Shown piece by piece: positions 35,229 to 46,730 of a DNA stretch of 64,000 bases. Origin of the DNA: Climacium dendroides. Taxonomy: Eukaryota > Streptophyta > Bryopsida > Hypnales > Climaciaceae. The translations under genes were made by a program, and so were the position numbers. Each line of letters opens with the position of its first letter. Within the stretch, counting starts at the first letter, position 1. The notes below the pieces were generated by a model, which saw nothing but the letters and a program-made list of their open reading frames with translations, searched no databases and was not told where the DNA came from. The stretch is taken from positions 12,094,047 through 12,158,046 of the forward strand of contig OX467087.1 in the NCBI GenBank assembly GCA_950106755.1, read 5' to 3'.

Positions 35229-36195
35229 CTTTGAAAGGATGGGCCAATAATTTATCTTTCAAAGTTCAAAGTTCTACTCCAAGTATGCTTCCGTTTTATA
35301 AATGTACAAAATTTCAAATATTTTTGTAAAAATTTGTTTTGCTTTAGAATTTGTAGTGTTGATTACAAATTTGTCATGTTTTAGAAGATTGCATGTCTAA
35401 TGTATTATTTAAGAGAGCCTGAAAAATGCATTCATCTTCCTATGAGGGACATGTGAAGGACTCCAAATTGATATATTTGTTTTCCTATGTTTTCCTATAT
35501 CTTCATGTTTACATTCAAATTTACTTGAAGGAACTTCCTAAACCCTAGTTAGATTGGACCAAGACTCCAAAGGTCCTACATTCAATATTTGAAGGCCAAA
35601 AAAAATGCCAAATTTATTTTACAAAAAAAGGCATATTTAAGTTACAACCTTTCAAAATACTATAAAATCTAACAAATATTATGGGGTCCTATCTTCAATA
35701 TATAAAAACCAAAAAATAAATTTTAAAAATTTTAAAAAAAAAGGAAAACTTGAAACTATGACCTTTCAAATCCTAATTAGATCTAACTAGGGGTTGGTTT
35801 TAGGATTTAGAATACATAAATTCATGAAACTATTAAAATTTTGACTATTTCTATTTCCATTCAAAAAAGACATAGTGTTTCAAAGATAGAATTCAAAGGA
35901 AGTCAATGCTATAATTATAAAATACATAAATTGAATCATATATAATTTTAAAATATATATATAATTGGAGGATCCATCTGATATGTCAATTTGATGAGTC
36001 TAAGTCATAGTAGGTTACACACAAAAAGTCTTTATTATCACATGTATTTAGCAATTTTCCACCTTTGAATGCCAATCCATCTATTATGACGTATATGGAT
36101 TTCTACAATTATGGTTTAGTACAACAAAAATTTATGAATGTTGATGCAATCTACTTGGCATACACAAGCAATTCAAATTACTTTAGGGGACTAAT
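35229..36195. other. AT-rich spacer, no gene seen
   Basis: Only short low-complexity frames. No element ends identified. Confidence 0.5.
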
Positions 36196-38147
36196 CACTA
36201 TTAAAAAATGTATATTTTATAATTGCAAAATATAATTGCAATGAATCAAAAAATCTCAAAATATAACTCACACCAAAATCACTACACATGATTCGGAACG
36301 TGACTAAGTCCAATTATTACCGATGAATCATATTAGACATCAATCATATTAGCAATCATGTACATTGGGGAGTATAATTAGCCACAATTAGCAATTTTTT
36401 ACTAGTATGGCATATATATTGACTGTCTTTTGGAGCTTGACTTTTTCTTGAGCTACCTGGGAAGAAGGAAAAAAAGCCTACGTGGCATATAACTCCACGT
36501 AGTCATATTTTTTGTTGATATGAAATATGGTTGCAGTAAGGCATATTTTAGCTGATATAGCATATGACTTTGTACAATCATATTTTTTGTTGAAGTACAA
36601 TATGACACTTATGAATCATATTTTTTGCTAATGTAGAAAATGACTTTCTTGGGTCATATTTTTGAATGATGTAGAATATGACTCTCATGAGTTATATTTT
36701 TTACTAATGTGAAATATGACTTTTGTAAGTCATATTTATGATTGATGTGGTAACTCATATTGATATGATTGCAGTCATGTTTTTAAAAGCATAAAGTCAT
36801 TTTTTGGCGTGCATAACTATAAGTATTATATGACTAGCTAGTTATATCTTTGTCAATATATATTATAAAATATAACTTAAGCAAATAATTTTTCCAATGA
36901 TTGAAAGTCACATGTGTGTGGTTTGTGATTAGAGTAATTAAGCTTTAAAATATCTTCAATTATTATCTACAATCACATTTTTCATGCATTTTAAATGAAT
37001 ATGACGCGTTACAATTATACATTAAGATAATTGAATAATTGAATAAAAGACTTTGTGTGGTTAAAAATGAATACATATGATTTGAGAAATATACAAGAAA
37101 CAATCATACAAAAAAAATGTGACTTTTTTCAATGACATTTATTAGTCACCAATACAAACGTATATATCACAACGAATCATTTGAATAAGTCATTAGAGTC
37201 TCTTTTCCTTACAATAATGTGAAGATGGTTCTATTGGGTTATAGGTAGCGTCCAACAACTTTGTTCCAACTTTCCATGTCTACTTATACAATTAAAAAAA
37301 TGGGAGGTTAATTTTTAGTAAATGAACAACAAAACTAAACCTTGAAAAACTTACAACAACACAAAATATGTAGCATAAGTTTAAAGTAAGAAGAATAACA
37401 ATGATAATGGAGTGAAGAAAAAAAAGTGGTAAGTGGTAAGTGCTAACAACAAGCAAGGATTAAGACAAAAAGCTACAATTAAGAGACAACAAGAAACGAA
37501 AGTAAAAATGAAACAACAAAAAAACAAAAAGCAAGAACTAAAAAGCAATAAGAAAAAAGAGTTGAAATTCAAGAAGAAGAAAAAATTTGATGCAATAAAG
37601 AAAACAAGAAGCATGAACTAAAGAGCAAGAGTTAAACTATAGACTAAAGAGTAACAAAAAGCAACAACTAAGAAGCAACAAGAAGTAAAGGGTAAGAAAC
37701 AACACAAGGCAGGAAAGAAGAGCTCAAAGAAGTGGTGGCTAGGGTTTCAAAATTTTAAAAAAGTGGTGATTAAGTTTCAAAATCCCAAAAGTAGGTATTT
37801 AGAATTTCAAAATCCTAAACAATAGCTTGACCATATTTTTTTTGGATTGCCCATATTTTTGAGGGTTGCCCCAAAAGATAAAAATGTCACTATTATAGAA
37901 ATATGACTAGCAATATGACTCAACATTCCCCAAATATGTTCCCTATAGTTTCCTATGAAGTATGTTGGTGTTCCTAATAGGCATATTGTATACATCTATG
38001 AAATACAAAGCTCAAAAATGATTAGCAGTCATATTTACAATCATATCTCTTCTCAAGGTATTGGCCTCCAAAAATATGACCATGAGTAGTTGCTAGTCAT
38101 CCCCAATCATATTTTTGCAATCATAATATACTTGTTTTCTTGTAGTG
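36196..38147. mobile_element. Non-autonomous CACTA-type element, ~1.95 kb, with subterminal repeats
   Basis: The left end CACTATTAAAAAATG continues TATATTTTATAATTGCAAAA. The reverse complement of the right end is CACTACAAGAAAACAAG, continuing TATATTATGATTGCAAAAA, so the ends match well beyond the termini. Flanks are AAT and GAT (2 of 3). Subterminal direct repeats of ATATGACT / AGTCATATTTTTT, typical of CACTA transposase-binding regions, fill 36480-36780 and recur at 38025-38125. The centre (37380-37740) is an A/C-rich low-complexity tract. No transposase. Confidence 0.75.
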
Positions 38148-38631
38148 GATAAAAAAAAATTCTTCAGTACTTGATCTTGCACTAATGACAATAGTTATCA
38201 AGATCTATAATTACAAAATTCAACATGTAAGAATTAAAAATCATTGGTATAAAATCATTGACATAAAATGTTGAAAGTACGTGCCAAAAACAAATTAAAG
38301 AAAATTTACATATTCAAACTAGATTTCTTCATGAATTTTTTGGAAATGATCGACATGACATTTGGATCTTACAATGCTACTATTGGATCCAAAGCCAATC
38401 TAATCTTCATCATTGACTTTAAAAGTGTTGAAAATTCTTTTATGCTCTTCTAAATACTACAATGTATGAGGAAGAGCTATAGCAAGATGTGATTGTAGCA
38501 ACTATCATAAAATAAAATAAATAATTATTCACCTATTTCAACCCCTAAGCGTCCTACAATCCCAAATATTGCCTCCCAAAATCAAATTTTTACAAAATTA
38601 GGTCCCAATTGAGATTGTATTGCAGTTTTAT

Positions 38632-38827
38632 CACTATAAGAAAGTTGTGTTTTATGTGTCATTTTATAATTTTAGATGATGTCCAATAGAACAACTTGTA
38701 TTTTTATATCAAAAATAACATTCCGATATTACATTAGATGTTATTGTTAACATGAAAATACAAATTGTGCTATTGGACATCACCTAAAATTATAAAATGT
38801 CACATAAAATACAACTTTCTTATAGTG
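38632..38827. mobile_element. CACTA-like hairpin MITE nested in the 38.5-kb element
   Basis: Starts CACTATAAGAAAGTTGT and ends ACAACTTTCTTATAGTG. The arms extend inward through ATTTTATAATTTTAG / CTAAAATTATAAAAT. Flanking 3-mers do not match cleanly because the ends are palindromic into the flank. Confidence 0.85.
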
Positions 38828-38954
38828 ATTAAAAAGTACCAAGATTTATCCCTAGACGTCAGGTTCTTTTCTTTTCCCCGCCACCCTAAGGGAGTATTGT
38901 AGTGATGACCAGGAACGGGCGAACTGGATATACATTTGCGTGAATGTCCAGTCA

Positions 38955-39091
38955 GGTTTTTGAATACACAAAGATAGCATTCATGGTAGATTGCGTAGAG
39001 GTTTTTTAATACACAAAAGTAGCATTCATGGTAGATTGCACAGAGGTTTTTTAATACACAAAAGTAGCATTCATGGTAGATTGTGCAAAAG
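38955..39091. repeat. 45-bp tandem repeat, 3 copies
   Basis: Units GGTTTTTTAATACACAAA-AGTAGCATTCATGGTAGATTG differ by a few bases only. Confidence 0.92.
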
Positions 39092-39959
39092 TTTTTTTGG
39101 CCTATACCACTGTTGGAGCTAAATCCATATCATTGGGGTGCTTCCAATTTCAAAGTTCTGAAAAAGTGACCTTGTTATGTTAGCCCATTTTGCAAATTGG
39201 TCCCAAGTGAGATCCCCAAAAATTTTAATGCAAGTGGCTACCTAGTGGTCTTCTAGTTTTGTCTTGCTTCCAATAGTCAATTTCATTTTATTATTATAAT
39301 GTCACAATTTATACAATGAAAAATGACAAAATTTTGCAAAGGCTGTAGACCATACGTCTTTTCCAATTTCAATAGCCAAATCTTTTTTATCTAAGTTTTT
39401 AACTCATGGCGTAGAATTATTTGGAAAGTACCATGTTGTAGCCTAATATTAAAATGCATACTAGGGATGCTTAGGGGTTAATCCAAAAAAAAAAATTGCA
39501 AATACAATTTTTATTCATTACATAGATCCTCATCCAATTTAAGAATTTAACAATAAATGCAATGCAATCTAGAACAATGTCACCCATATCGGTGGTTATC
39601 TTGATGAACAACTTTAAGGATTGTGAATCCTTTTACAACACAACTTGCCAATTGCTTATTGCCATTCATTGCCAGGTTGTTTTCTTTGGTGAATGTCGTT
39701 GTAGTTGATGTCCATCTCCACCTTTTCCATCATCGGAGATTGTTGAAATTGAAGAGAACTTGAAAGTTTTTTTCTTTCCAAGATTAAGCTTCATTACAAG
39801 GTAATCACAAACTTTTACCTTCATCTATCTAATCTAAATATGAGAATTCATTTAAACACAATGAAATTGAATAAAACCTTTAAAGAATATAAATGTAAAA
39901 AAAACTCACTATGATTAGTAGATTAAAGGATGCAATGTGATGATGGTAATTTACTTCCA

Positions 39960-41489
39960 ACTACTTTTTTTTAATTCCTTGGAACAAATCTTGCACAGTC
40001 CAACAATATTTGCCTTCAAATAAAGAGAGTAAAAATGGATCACAATGAATGCCTCATGGTCTTGAAGATGTTTTTCAATAAATATGAATGTCATCTCAAG
40101 CCAATCAAACTTTGCCTTGTTCTACACTAGAATTTGCAATGTTGGCAAAGACACTCTTGGCATGGGCAAGTTCTCTCGCAGGGCAATTTGCAATGATGAG
40201 GTTAATCTTGGGTTACTGATTTAGCTTGTTGTGATACATTCAATCCTTCCCAACCACCAATTGTAATTAAAAAAAATATCAATACTATCATCAATTAAGA
40301 TCATCTTCATTTTTACAATTTAAAAAAACCAAACACATTGTGAACTTCTAAAAACTTTACCTTCTATACAAATGCTATGACATCCTAGTATGAGTTTGGG
40401 CCACTTCCTTTATTCTATCAACTAAGTCGTCAATGAAAACATTGAGAAGCAACTCATCTATGGTGTTTTCCTCATCTCCAATAATATCAATGACATTAAC
40501 GCCATACAAAATCACCTCTTGAATTATCTCTATGCACTCTCACTTCCTCTTCATACCTCTTTGCATATCTATCTATAGTTGAATTTCAATCAACTATAGT
40601 AGACACCAAAATTGATGGATTTTCAATGACCTTGCACTTTTTCTTTACCTTCATCTTTTTTTTTTGATTTGCCTTCAATGTGCAACCTCTTTACTTTTTT
40701 AGCCATTGCGCTCTCCTAATATTCCTTTCATTTTTCTAGCTTCTTTTTATGAGTAGCAACATGTCTAGTCATTGCCTTCTTTTTTTCTCCTCATCCAATC
40801 CAATAAACTCATTGTTCTCCAAATCCAATACTTCCATTTCGTCAAGGCCCTCGTGAAATTGTTTTTGAAAAAAGTGTAAATTCCTCTGCACAGTCCAAGT
40901 ATCATCCTCTTCTCTTGCAATGAACCGTTGTCCATGTGTAGTCATTAGAAGAAAACTACATTGGGTTCAATATAATCTACTTGATGTTTTTGTTGTATCC
41001 AATACAATTTTTTTGATTTAAACGCAAAATTTGTGTTGAATACAACAAAACATCAAGTAGATTATATTGAATTCAACGTAGTTTTCTTCTAGTGAGTAGG
41101 CTAGGCAATATATGCAATTCAATGGCAAGTTGGCAACAAATCCAGCCATGTCACTAGAAACAGAGATAGGTTTGCTCTTGACCAAAAGCTTATGCTTATA
41201 ATACTTGCAAAATTAGAAACAAAGTTTATTATCACTCAATTGTATAATACTTCAATGTAAATGCAACAAAAAATGCAATGCAAATGCAACAATAATAATA
41301 GATGCAAACTCACACAAACAAAACCCTCTTTACAACTTGTGTGGATCCGTCAAACATAGTGAAGTTATTTGACATCTTGAAGTTCTTGCTATCTTTAAGT
41401 GATGTACCAAAGCCATGATCCCAAATGTTCATTCCCCGTCTCCCAAGTATGATTTGCCAAGGCATTTGTAATTTTTGTCTATTGTCTTG
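39960..41489 (-). pseudogene. Degenerate multi-exon coding remnant, function unknown, disrupted by a MITE
   Basis: Minus-strand pieces read like exons. 41489-41316: QMPWQIILGRRGMNIWDHGF ... STQVVKRVLFV, followed by a GT donor. After an acceptor at ~41205: KLLVKSKPISVSSDMAGFVA and NLPLNCIYCLAY. Then the MITE 40943-41094 interrupts, and beyond it come RFIAREEDDTWTVQRNLHF, GLDEMEVLDLENNEFIGLDE and stops. Farther on are VNVIDIIGDEENTIDELLLN, VFIDDLVDRIKEVAQTHTRM and NLIIANCPARELAHAKSVF. Frames change and stops intervene between pieces. I do not recognise the family; a gene captured by a transposon, or an old host gene, are both possible. Confidence 0.45.
40943..41094. mobile_element. CACTA-type MITE, TSD AGT
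   Basis: Starts CATTAGAAGAAAACTAC (first C-A-C mutated to C-A-T) and ends GTAGTTTTCTTCTAGTG. AGT flanks both sides (40940-40942 and 41095-41097). Arms pair through AATCTACTTGATGTTTTTG / AACAAAACATCAAGTAGATT. It belongs with the element at 61392, which has the same CACTAGAAGAAAACTA terminus. Confidence 0.9.
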
Positions 41490-41519
41490 CTTTTAAAAAA
41501 ATTATTTTCATGGTCAAAT

Positions 41520-42664
41520 ATAACACCTAAAGGACCACATCAAAAAATTTAGACCCTACAGTTTGTCAACAGTTATCATGTGGTTATTGTTGTTTCATGG
41601 GTTTTAACGTTAATTACAATTTATTGCATCATTACAATGCATTACTCCACATCGTTACAATGCAATGCAAATAATGCATTGCAACGATGCAATAATGATG
41701 TGAAGTAATGCATTGTAATGATGTGATAAATTGTAATTAATGTGCAAATCCATGAAACAACGATAACCACATCAAACTGTAGGGTTTAAACTTTGTGATG
41801 CATTGTCCATTCGAGGGACAAAGGGGATTTTGGGCAAGTACCTATGGGCTGAATTTTTATTGAAACTTTTCAAAAAATTCTCATAACATAGAAAAATCAA
41901 TTAACTTTGTGGAAATATAATTTTTATTCCAATCTCTGCCTAGGAGCAACAATTATATCCAAATAAGCTCAAAATAGGGGAGAATGGGCAACAAATTAAA
42001 ATTTTAAAATATTTAGTTTGTTTTTTCTTTCAATTTGTTTCCTCATAGATTATATTTTTATCTACTTGGAAAGCTTTTATTCATTCTATTTGGATATGTT
42101 ATGCAAAAGTTATGGACAATCTTCTTTTTCGGGCAATTATAAGTTCTTCTTGAAAAAATTACTTGTAGGATTCATTTCTAAAAGCAATTTCTACATTTTA
42201 AAAAAAAAAATTCTGCACGGTTGATTTTTCTTGTTAGAAAAATTTCACCATTGGAATTAGTGAATTTTAATTCTATCTTAGAGATATTAATAATTTAGAT
42301 TTTGCTTCTATCTCATATCTACTTCTATTTAACAATTTATTTAGGAATGAAAATTAAGTTTTTTCTTTGAATTTTTTTTCCTAGATTCTCAACTTAATTT
42401 TCCACCATAAAGATTTAAAGCTCACAACTCTATAGTGAAAAAATTTAAGTCAAGAAGGTTCAAAGTAAAAAATTCAGTCCCGCAATGTGTAAAAAAAACT
42501 TGTTTTTTTCATTTTAAATGCAGATATCTCAAAATTTCTGAAATTTTTTCCACATTATCATACTAGCTAGGTGTAAGATCCTATGATAGGATGTTAAAAA
42601 AAATTCAAAATGTTTTACTCTTCTCTATAGAAATGGCAATTTTGAGTGGTCTTTTAGGGGATAA
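41520..42664. mobile_element. TTAA-like ended element, flanked by ATAA, with inner foldback
   Basis: Left ATAA-CACCTAAAGGACCAC; right, reversed, ATTTAT-CCCCTAAAAGACCAC. The flanking 4-mer is ATAA on both sides rather than TTAA. The end sequence CCCCTAAAAGACC is nearly that of the element at 48472. Confidence 0.6.
41532..41809. repeat. Foldback, arms ~110 bp
   Basis: GACCCTACAGTTTG at 41552 pairs with CAAACTGTAGGGTTTAAA, and the arms continue to a centre near 41670 (TGCAATGCAAATAATGCATTGCA). It may be its own MITE or the inner arms of the surrounding element. Confidence 0.75.
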
Positions 42665-42698
42665 ATTTGAATTTTCTTGTACCTATTTAAACAATAAA

Positions 42699-42883
42699 AG
42701 TAATTTTTCATTTATAAAAACTTTGAAATTCAATATCTTTTTTGCCATGAGTACAAACGTTATGAAACAAAGTCAATGCACCCCTCTTCACTAAGGGCTT
42801 TCCAACAATACCAAGCATAGAGATGCAATTTCTATGAGATCTTACCATATCAAACAAACAAAACAACCTATCTTAATGGATGG
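42699..42883 (-). mobile_element. Helitron fragment, degenerate
   Basis: Contains the family block CAATGCACCCCTCTTCAC...AGGGCTTTCCAACAATACCAAGC, the GAGATCTTAC...CAAACAAACAAAACAACC tail and a decayed start (plus-strand CTATCTTAATGGATGG). The 3' end is missing. Confidence 0.65.
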
Positions 42884-43712
42884 ATAATCAAGTCCTAATT
42901 ATAAATTGGTGCAAAGTTAAGGTAAATGTACCCATACCACAACCCATACCCAACCTATAGGGGGGCATTGTTTCTAACCAAGACTTGATCAAATATCCAA
43001 TTGAAGCTTGGAATGTATTATTATCTCTTTTTCAAGGTTTGAACTAATAAAATCATAACTTTATCCCAAAATAGTAAGCAACAAAACAAGAAGTAGTGAA
43101 TAGAAAGTAGTTCTTGAATGATCAAAATTGAAAGACTCTAACATTGGTTGTGGATTCTGAGTACTTCTGGACTCCCAAATTTCATTGTCATTTCAATTTC
43201 AACAATAAAATTACAAAAATTTTGCAATCCCCATGTTTTCTATCTTTCTACAAGGGAAAAATTTGTTGTGACTTAAACAATTGATGATCTGCTACAATAT
43301 TCCTTAATCCATAAACAACGGGAGGACATTTTTTAGCCAATGATTGACAAAGAATATCTCCATGTAGGACAAAAGTATAACTATTCATCCTCTAAATTTC
43401 GTGGAGAAAGGGAGGGTCTTCTATAGTGAGTAGTATGTCTTCCAATGAGTGTTTTTTTTCATTTTTTTAAGCCAACAATTCACACAGTACCCAAACAGAT
43501 GATTTCCATGGTGACTAGCTCGTCGTTTAACCCTTGAGCACCACATAGGCCAAAATGTGGCCTATTTGACTTGAAAGGTTGTCCTTGTTTGACTATTATT
43601 ATCTTTCAAATGGTACGGTCAAATCATTAGTTCATTTCCATACATCTTTGGACCTCTCTCCACTACCAATCAATACTGTTAATATTTTGAGAATCTCATT
43701 TTGAATGGTAGT

Positions 43713-44674
43713 TTAACCCCTCACCACCGAAGGGGACAAAAAGTGTCTTCACACATTGTAACAATTTAGTTTGAAATGCTCTAACTTTTGCATCTGATGT
43801 CCAAACTTAATAAAACTTGTTGCAAAAGTTGCGCATACTAGTCTAAATTGTGTGGTAAAATTTTCAGACCAATCCAATACGAATTGAGTTTGTGAAAGCC
43901 ATTCAAAGAGTCACAAGTTCAATTTGAATTCATCACACTGCATTCTCATGGCTGCAACTTTGGGGGCTTGTATCTTTTTCATCAAATGTTCATTTTCAAT
44001 TTTCAATAAAAATTTATTGTGTTTTGTTTCCCTTAAGGTCTAGTTATTGTGGTAAAATTTTCATGTCAATCCAAGCTATTTTGAATGTTTGAGAGCAATT
44101 CGAAGTTCAAAATCCAGAAATTTTTGCATTATAGTGAACTTCAGCGGCTCATAATTTTTGTTTTAAGAGTTTTGCATATGAATCTAGTTTTGTGTGGTCA
44201 AAATTTCATATTGATCTAAGAAGTTATGAGTGACTGAGAAGCATTTTAGTAGAAGGAGGTTTAGCTACAGATGTGATTTTTTTCTACTTTTTTCACTATC
44301 TTTTAACATTTCAAATCCATTTTGCAAACACAATGAGTCATTTGAATGATATCTTTTTCACCAAAGTGTTTATATTTTGGTTTTGAATCACTTGGTAGTT
44401 TGAAGTTTTTTCATTTGAGTATGTTTCGAAATCGAATTTCACCTCCAAATGTGCTTTTAAGAAAATTTCAGCACCTTTTTCCAACACTAAAACATTATAA
44501 TCTTTCAATCTCTGTGGTCAAAATGACCCCAAATTTGTTCCACACCATCTACAACATGCACACTACAAGATTATATGGTTGAGATTTTCATACCTTACTG
44601 AAATTTAGATTTTTAACACTTGCAAAGGGAGGATGCTTTTAAGCATGTTTGAACCTTAGGCGATGAAGGGTTAA
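43713..44674. mobile_element. piggyBac-like TTAA element, innermost level
   Basis: Left TTAA-CCCCTCACCACCGAAGG; right, reversed, TTAA-CCCTTCATCGCCTAAGG. The interior is related to 34310-35228 (TGAAATGCTCTAACTTTTGC shared, and the FindTTT-like AT-rich remainder aligns in order). No transposase coding; the frame at 44346-44582 is short and domain-free. Confidence 0.8.
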
Positions 44675-44900
44675 GAGGAATGAGTTTCAAAGGGTTTGGA
44701 TCAGGGCTTTTTTTTTGGCGAAATTTCGCAAGACTATTAGAAATTTGACCTCTCTGACTTCGTCCCTCCCAAAACTAGCCCCAAAACTAGCCTCTGTACT
44801 ATTGCCAGCACGGGGGACACTGTTCCCAACAAAAAGCCCTGGTTTGGATTTCAATGAATTTGAGCTGGACGCTCAACAGGATTGTCATAGTAGACGGACG

Positions 44901-44949
44901 TCCGATTCGCCCGTCCATCCGATTCGCCCGTCCATCCGATTCGCCCGTC
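44901..44949. repeat. 16-bp tandem repeat, 3 copies
   Basis: TCCGATTCGCCCGTCCA units, in a locally GC-rich part of the middle nested element. Related GTCCGTCCGG words follow at 45007-45040. The open frame covering it (44715-45089) has no recognisable domain. Confidence 0.85.
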
Positions 44950-45127
44950 AGGGGCGCAGATGGGATCGTCAAGGTGCAAAACTCTCAAAATTAAAGCCGT
45001 ACGGACCGTCCGTCCGGTTCGCCCGTCCGTCCGTCCCGTCCAATGAGCTTAACTCACCCGTTATGATAACCCTGCTGCTCAGGGGTTAAGGGTCGATGGG
45101 TGATTGGATATGGGTACATTTACCTTA

Positions 45128-45990
45128 CAAATTTATTTGCAGGGTTGCATTGAGGATGCTCCGCTAAGCTTCAGTTTGCATGATGGTGGAGCAAGCAAAA
45201 CCCAAATATCTGCAACAAGGTCTGCCACAGACTGACAGACTCCAATCACACTCAATATTCAAGTCAAGATTTCTCTTAAGTTAGAAATTTTTTTGAAAAA
45301 ACTAACTTACTTATTTTTTTTATTAAAGCAATGGACATCCCTTGCAGAACAACAACTGAATCAAGTCAAGATTTGATGGCCTGCGGACTTCTGCAAATTC
45401 CGGCTCTCTTTTTCTGCTTTTGCGCCCAACCGGGTGCTTTGGGTGGAGGGCACGTTGCCATTCTCTTCTTAGAATTGAAAAAAAACACAATCTCACTCTG
45501 ACCTGAACTGTGAGATTGCAGTACCTTATGTCGGTGCATGTGAAACCGTTGATTGCGGAATTGTGAGATTTTTGTTTTCACTTTCACTAAGGTAGTATGG
45601 TCTTAAAAGCAACCATTTTCCTCCTTTTTCCAAAGGTTTCCATGAATAGAAATATTTTTGGATCATTTTTCAGAGAAAGAAAAATGGATGCGGAACGTCA
45701 CACAAGTGGTTTCGTATTTTTTGAATCATTTTTGAATTACTTATGAATTTTCAAAAAAACTATGTTGGTTACATCTATTTGTGACCCTAGGTCTTCCAAA
45801 ATCTGACCACTTGCAACTTCTACATTGATTTGAGTAAATGAAGGCCAACAATTGGCTCTTGCAATAAATAATGCTTTTCTCTTGATTCTCTCAATGGCTT
45901 GAGAAGTTCATTTAAGGACCACCTACTATCCATTTCAACTTGAATATAGGGGCGATTTGAAGAGGCTATTTGCTTTTAAAGCAAACTACC
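45128..45990. other. Spacer, no gene seen
   Basis: A minus-strand frame of 73 codons (45366-45587) has no domain. A stretch at 45365-45590 is GC-richer. No element ends found. Confidence 0.5.
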
Positions 45991-46730
45991 TTAGTGTGCC
46001 CTGTGTCGTTGCCACAGTCAAAACAAAAGTAAAATTAATTTTCTAATTTTTTAGAACCAAAAACAACTCAAAAATGCATAACTTTCACATCGTACATCCA
46101 AACGCCACAAAACCAAGCCAATGCACCCCTCCTCGTTGAGGGTGTTCTGACATTACCAAGATTGTAATCAAAATATAAGAAAAAATAATTTCATAATTTC
46201 TTAGAACCAAAAATAATTCAAAAATGCATAACTTTCCCACTATACGTCTGAACACCATGAAACCAAGCTAGTGCACCCTTCTTCACCGAGGGCTTTCCAA
46301 TGGTGCCAAGATTGTGTCCAAAATATAAGAAAAAATGCCATGTGCCAATGCCACAAGCAAAACAAATGTAAAACTAATTTTCTAATTTGTTTAGAATAAA
46401 AAATAACTCAAAAATCCATAACTTTTCTACTTTGAGTCAGAATGCCACAAAACCAAGCCTGTGCACCCCTCCTGGCCAAGAACTTTCTAACGGTACCAAG
46501 GTTGTGACAAAAATATAAGAAATAGTAATTTTCTCATTTTTTTGAACCAACAATAATTCAAAAATGTATAACTTTTCCACCGTACATCCGAACGCCATGA
46601 AACCAAGCCGGTGCACCTCTCCTTGCCAAGGGCTTTCTGACAATATCAAGCACACAACCGAAGGACGGACAATTCGGGAGATCTCAACGTGACAAACAAA
46701 CAAAACAAACAGCCTATCTTAAAGTATAGA
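45991..46730 (-). mobile_element. Non-autonomous Helitron, first of three in tandem
   Basis: On the minus strand it starts TCTATACTTTAAGATAGGC and ends ...GGGCACACTAAGG, so CTAA serves as the CTRR end. Directly before that end, GTGTCGTTGCCACAG forms the remains of the 3' stem. Contains four ~150-bp repeats of the family block. No Rep/helicase. Confidence 0.8.

Larger units (their letters stand above)
38538..39481. mobile_element. TTAA-ended (piggyBac-like) element with nested MITE
   Basis: Left end TCAA-CCCCTAAGCGTCCTA; right end, as its reverse complement, TTAA-CCCCTAAGCATCCCTAG. The left TTAA copy has one change. Inside are a CACTATAAG hairpin (38632-38827) and a 45-bp tandem array (38955-39091). 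No transposase coding. Confidence 0.75.
43527..45089. mobile_element. piggyBac-like TTAA element, middle level of the nest
   Basis: Left TTAA-CCCTTGAGCACCA; right, reversed, TTAA-CCCCTGAGCAGCA. Removing it with one TTAA gives GCTCGTCGT-TTAA-GGGT, which matches the unoccupied site at 63568-63585 in inverse (GCTTGTCCT-TTAA-GGGT). This supports TTAA as the target duplication. Host for the inner element 43713-44674. Confidence 0.8.
42918..45127. mobile_element. Outermost element of a three-level nest
   Basis: Left end TAAGGTAAATGTACCCATAC; right end, reversed, TAAGGTAAATGTACCCATAT, about 20 bp matching with weaker matches beyond. The segment 42965-43526 is repeat B material (matches 5190-5830, and 63585-63790 in inverse). 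The element at 43527-45089 is inserted in it. Confidence 0.7.

Noticed and set aside
37381..37621. Lys-rich plus frame and Phe/Leu-rich minus frame
   Set aside because: Both are readings of one A/C-rich simple-sequence tract inside the CACTA-type element.
36280..38147. CACTAC at 36280 as the left end of the 36-38 kb element
   Set aside because: Only CACTACA matches the right end there, whereas CACTATTAAAAAATG at 36196 matches inward for some 40 bases.
44715..45089. 124-codon frame with Arg/Pro/Ser-rich repeats
   Set aside because: Covers a 16-bp tandem repeat at the right end of a TTAA element; no domain and no other copy seen.
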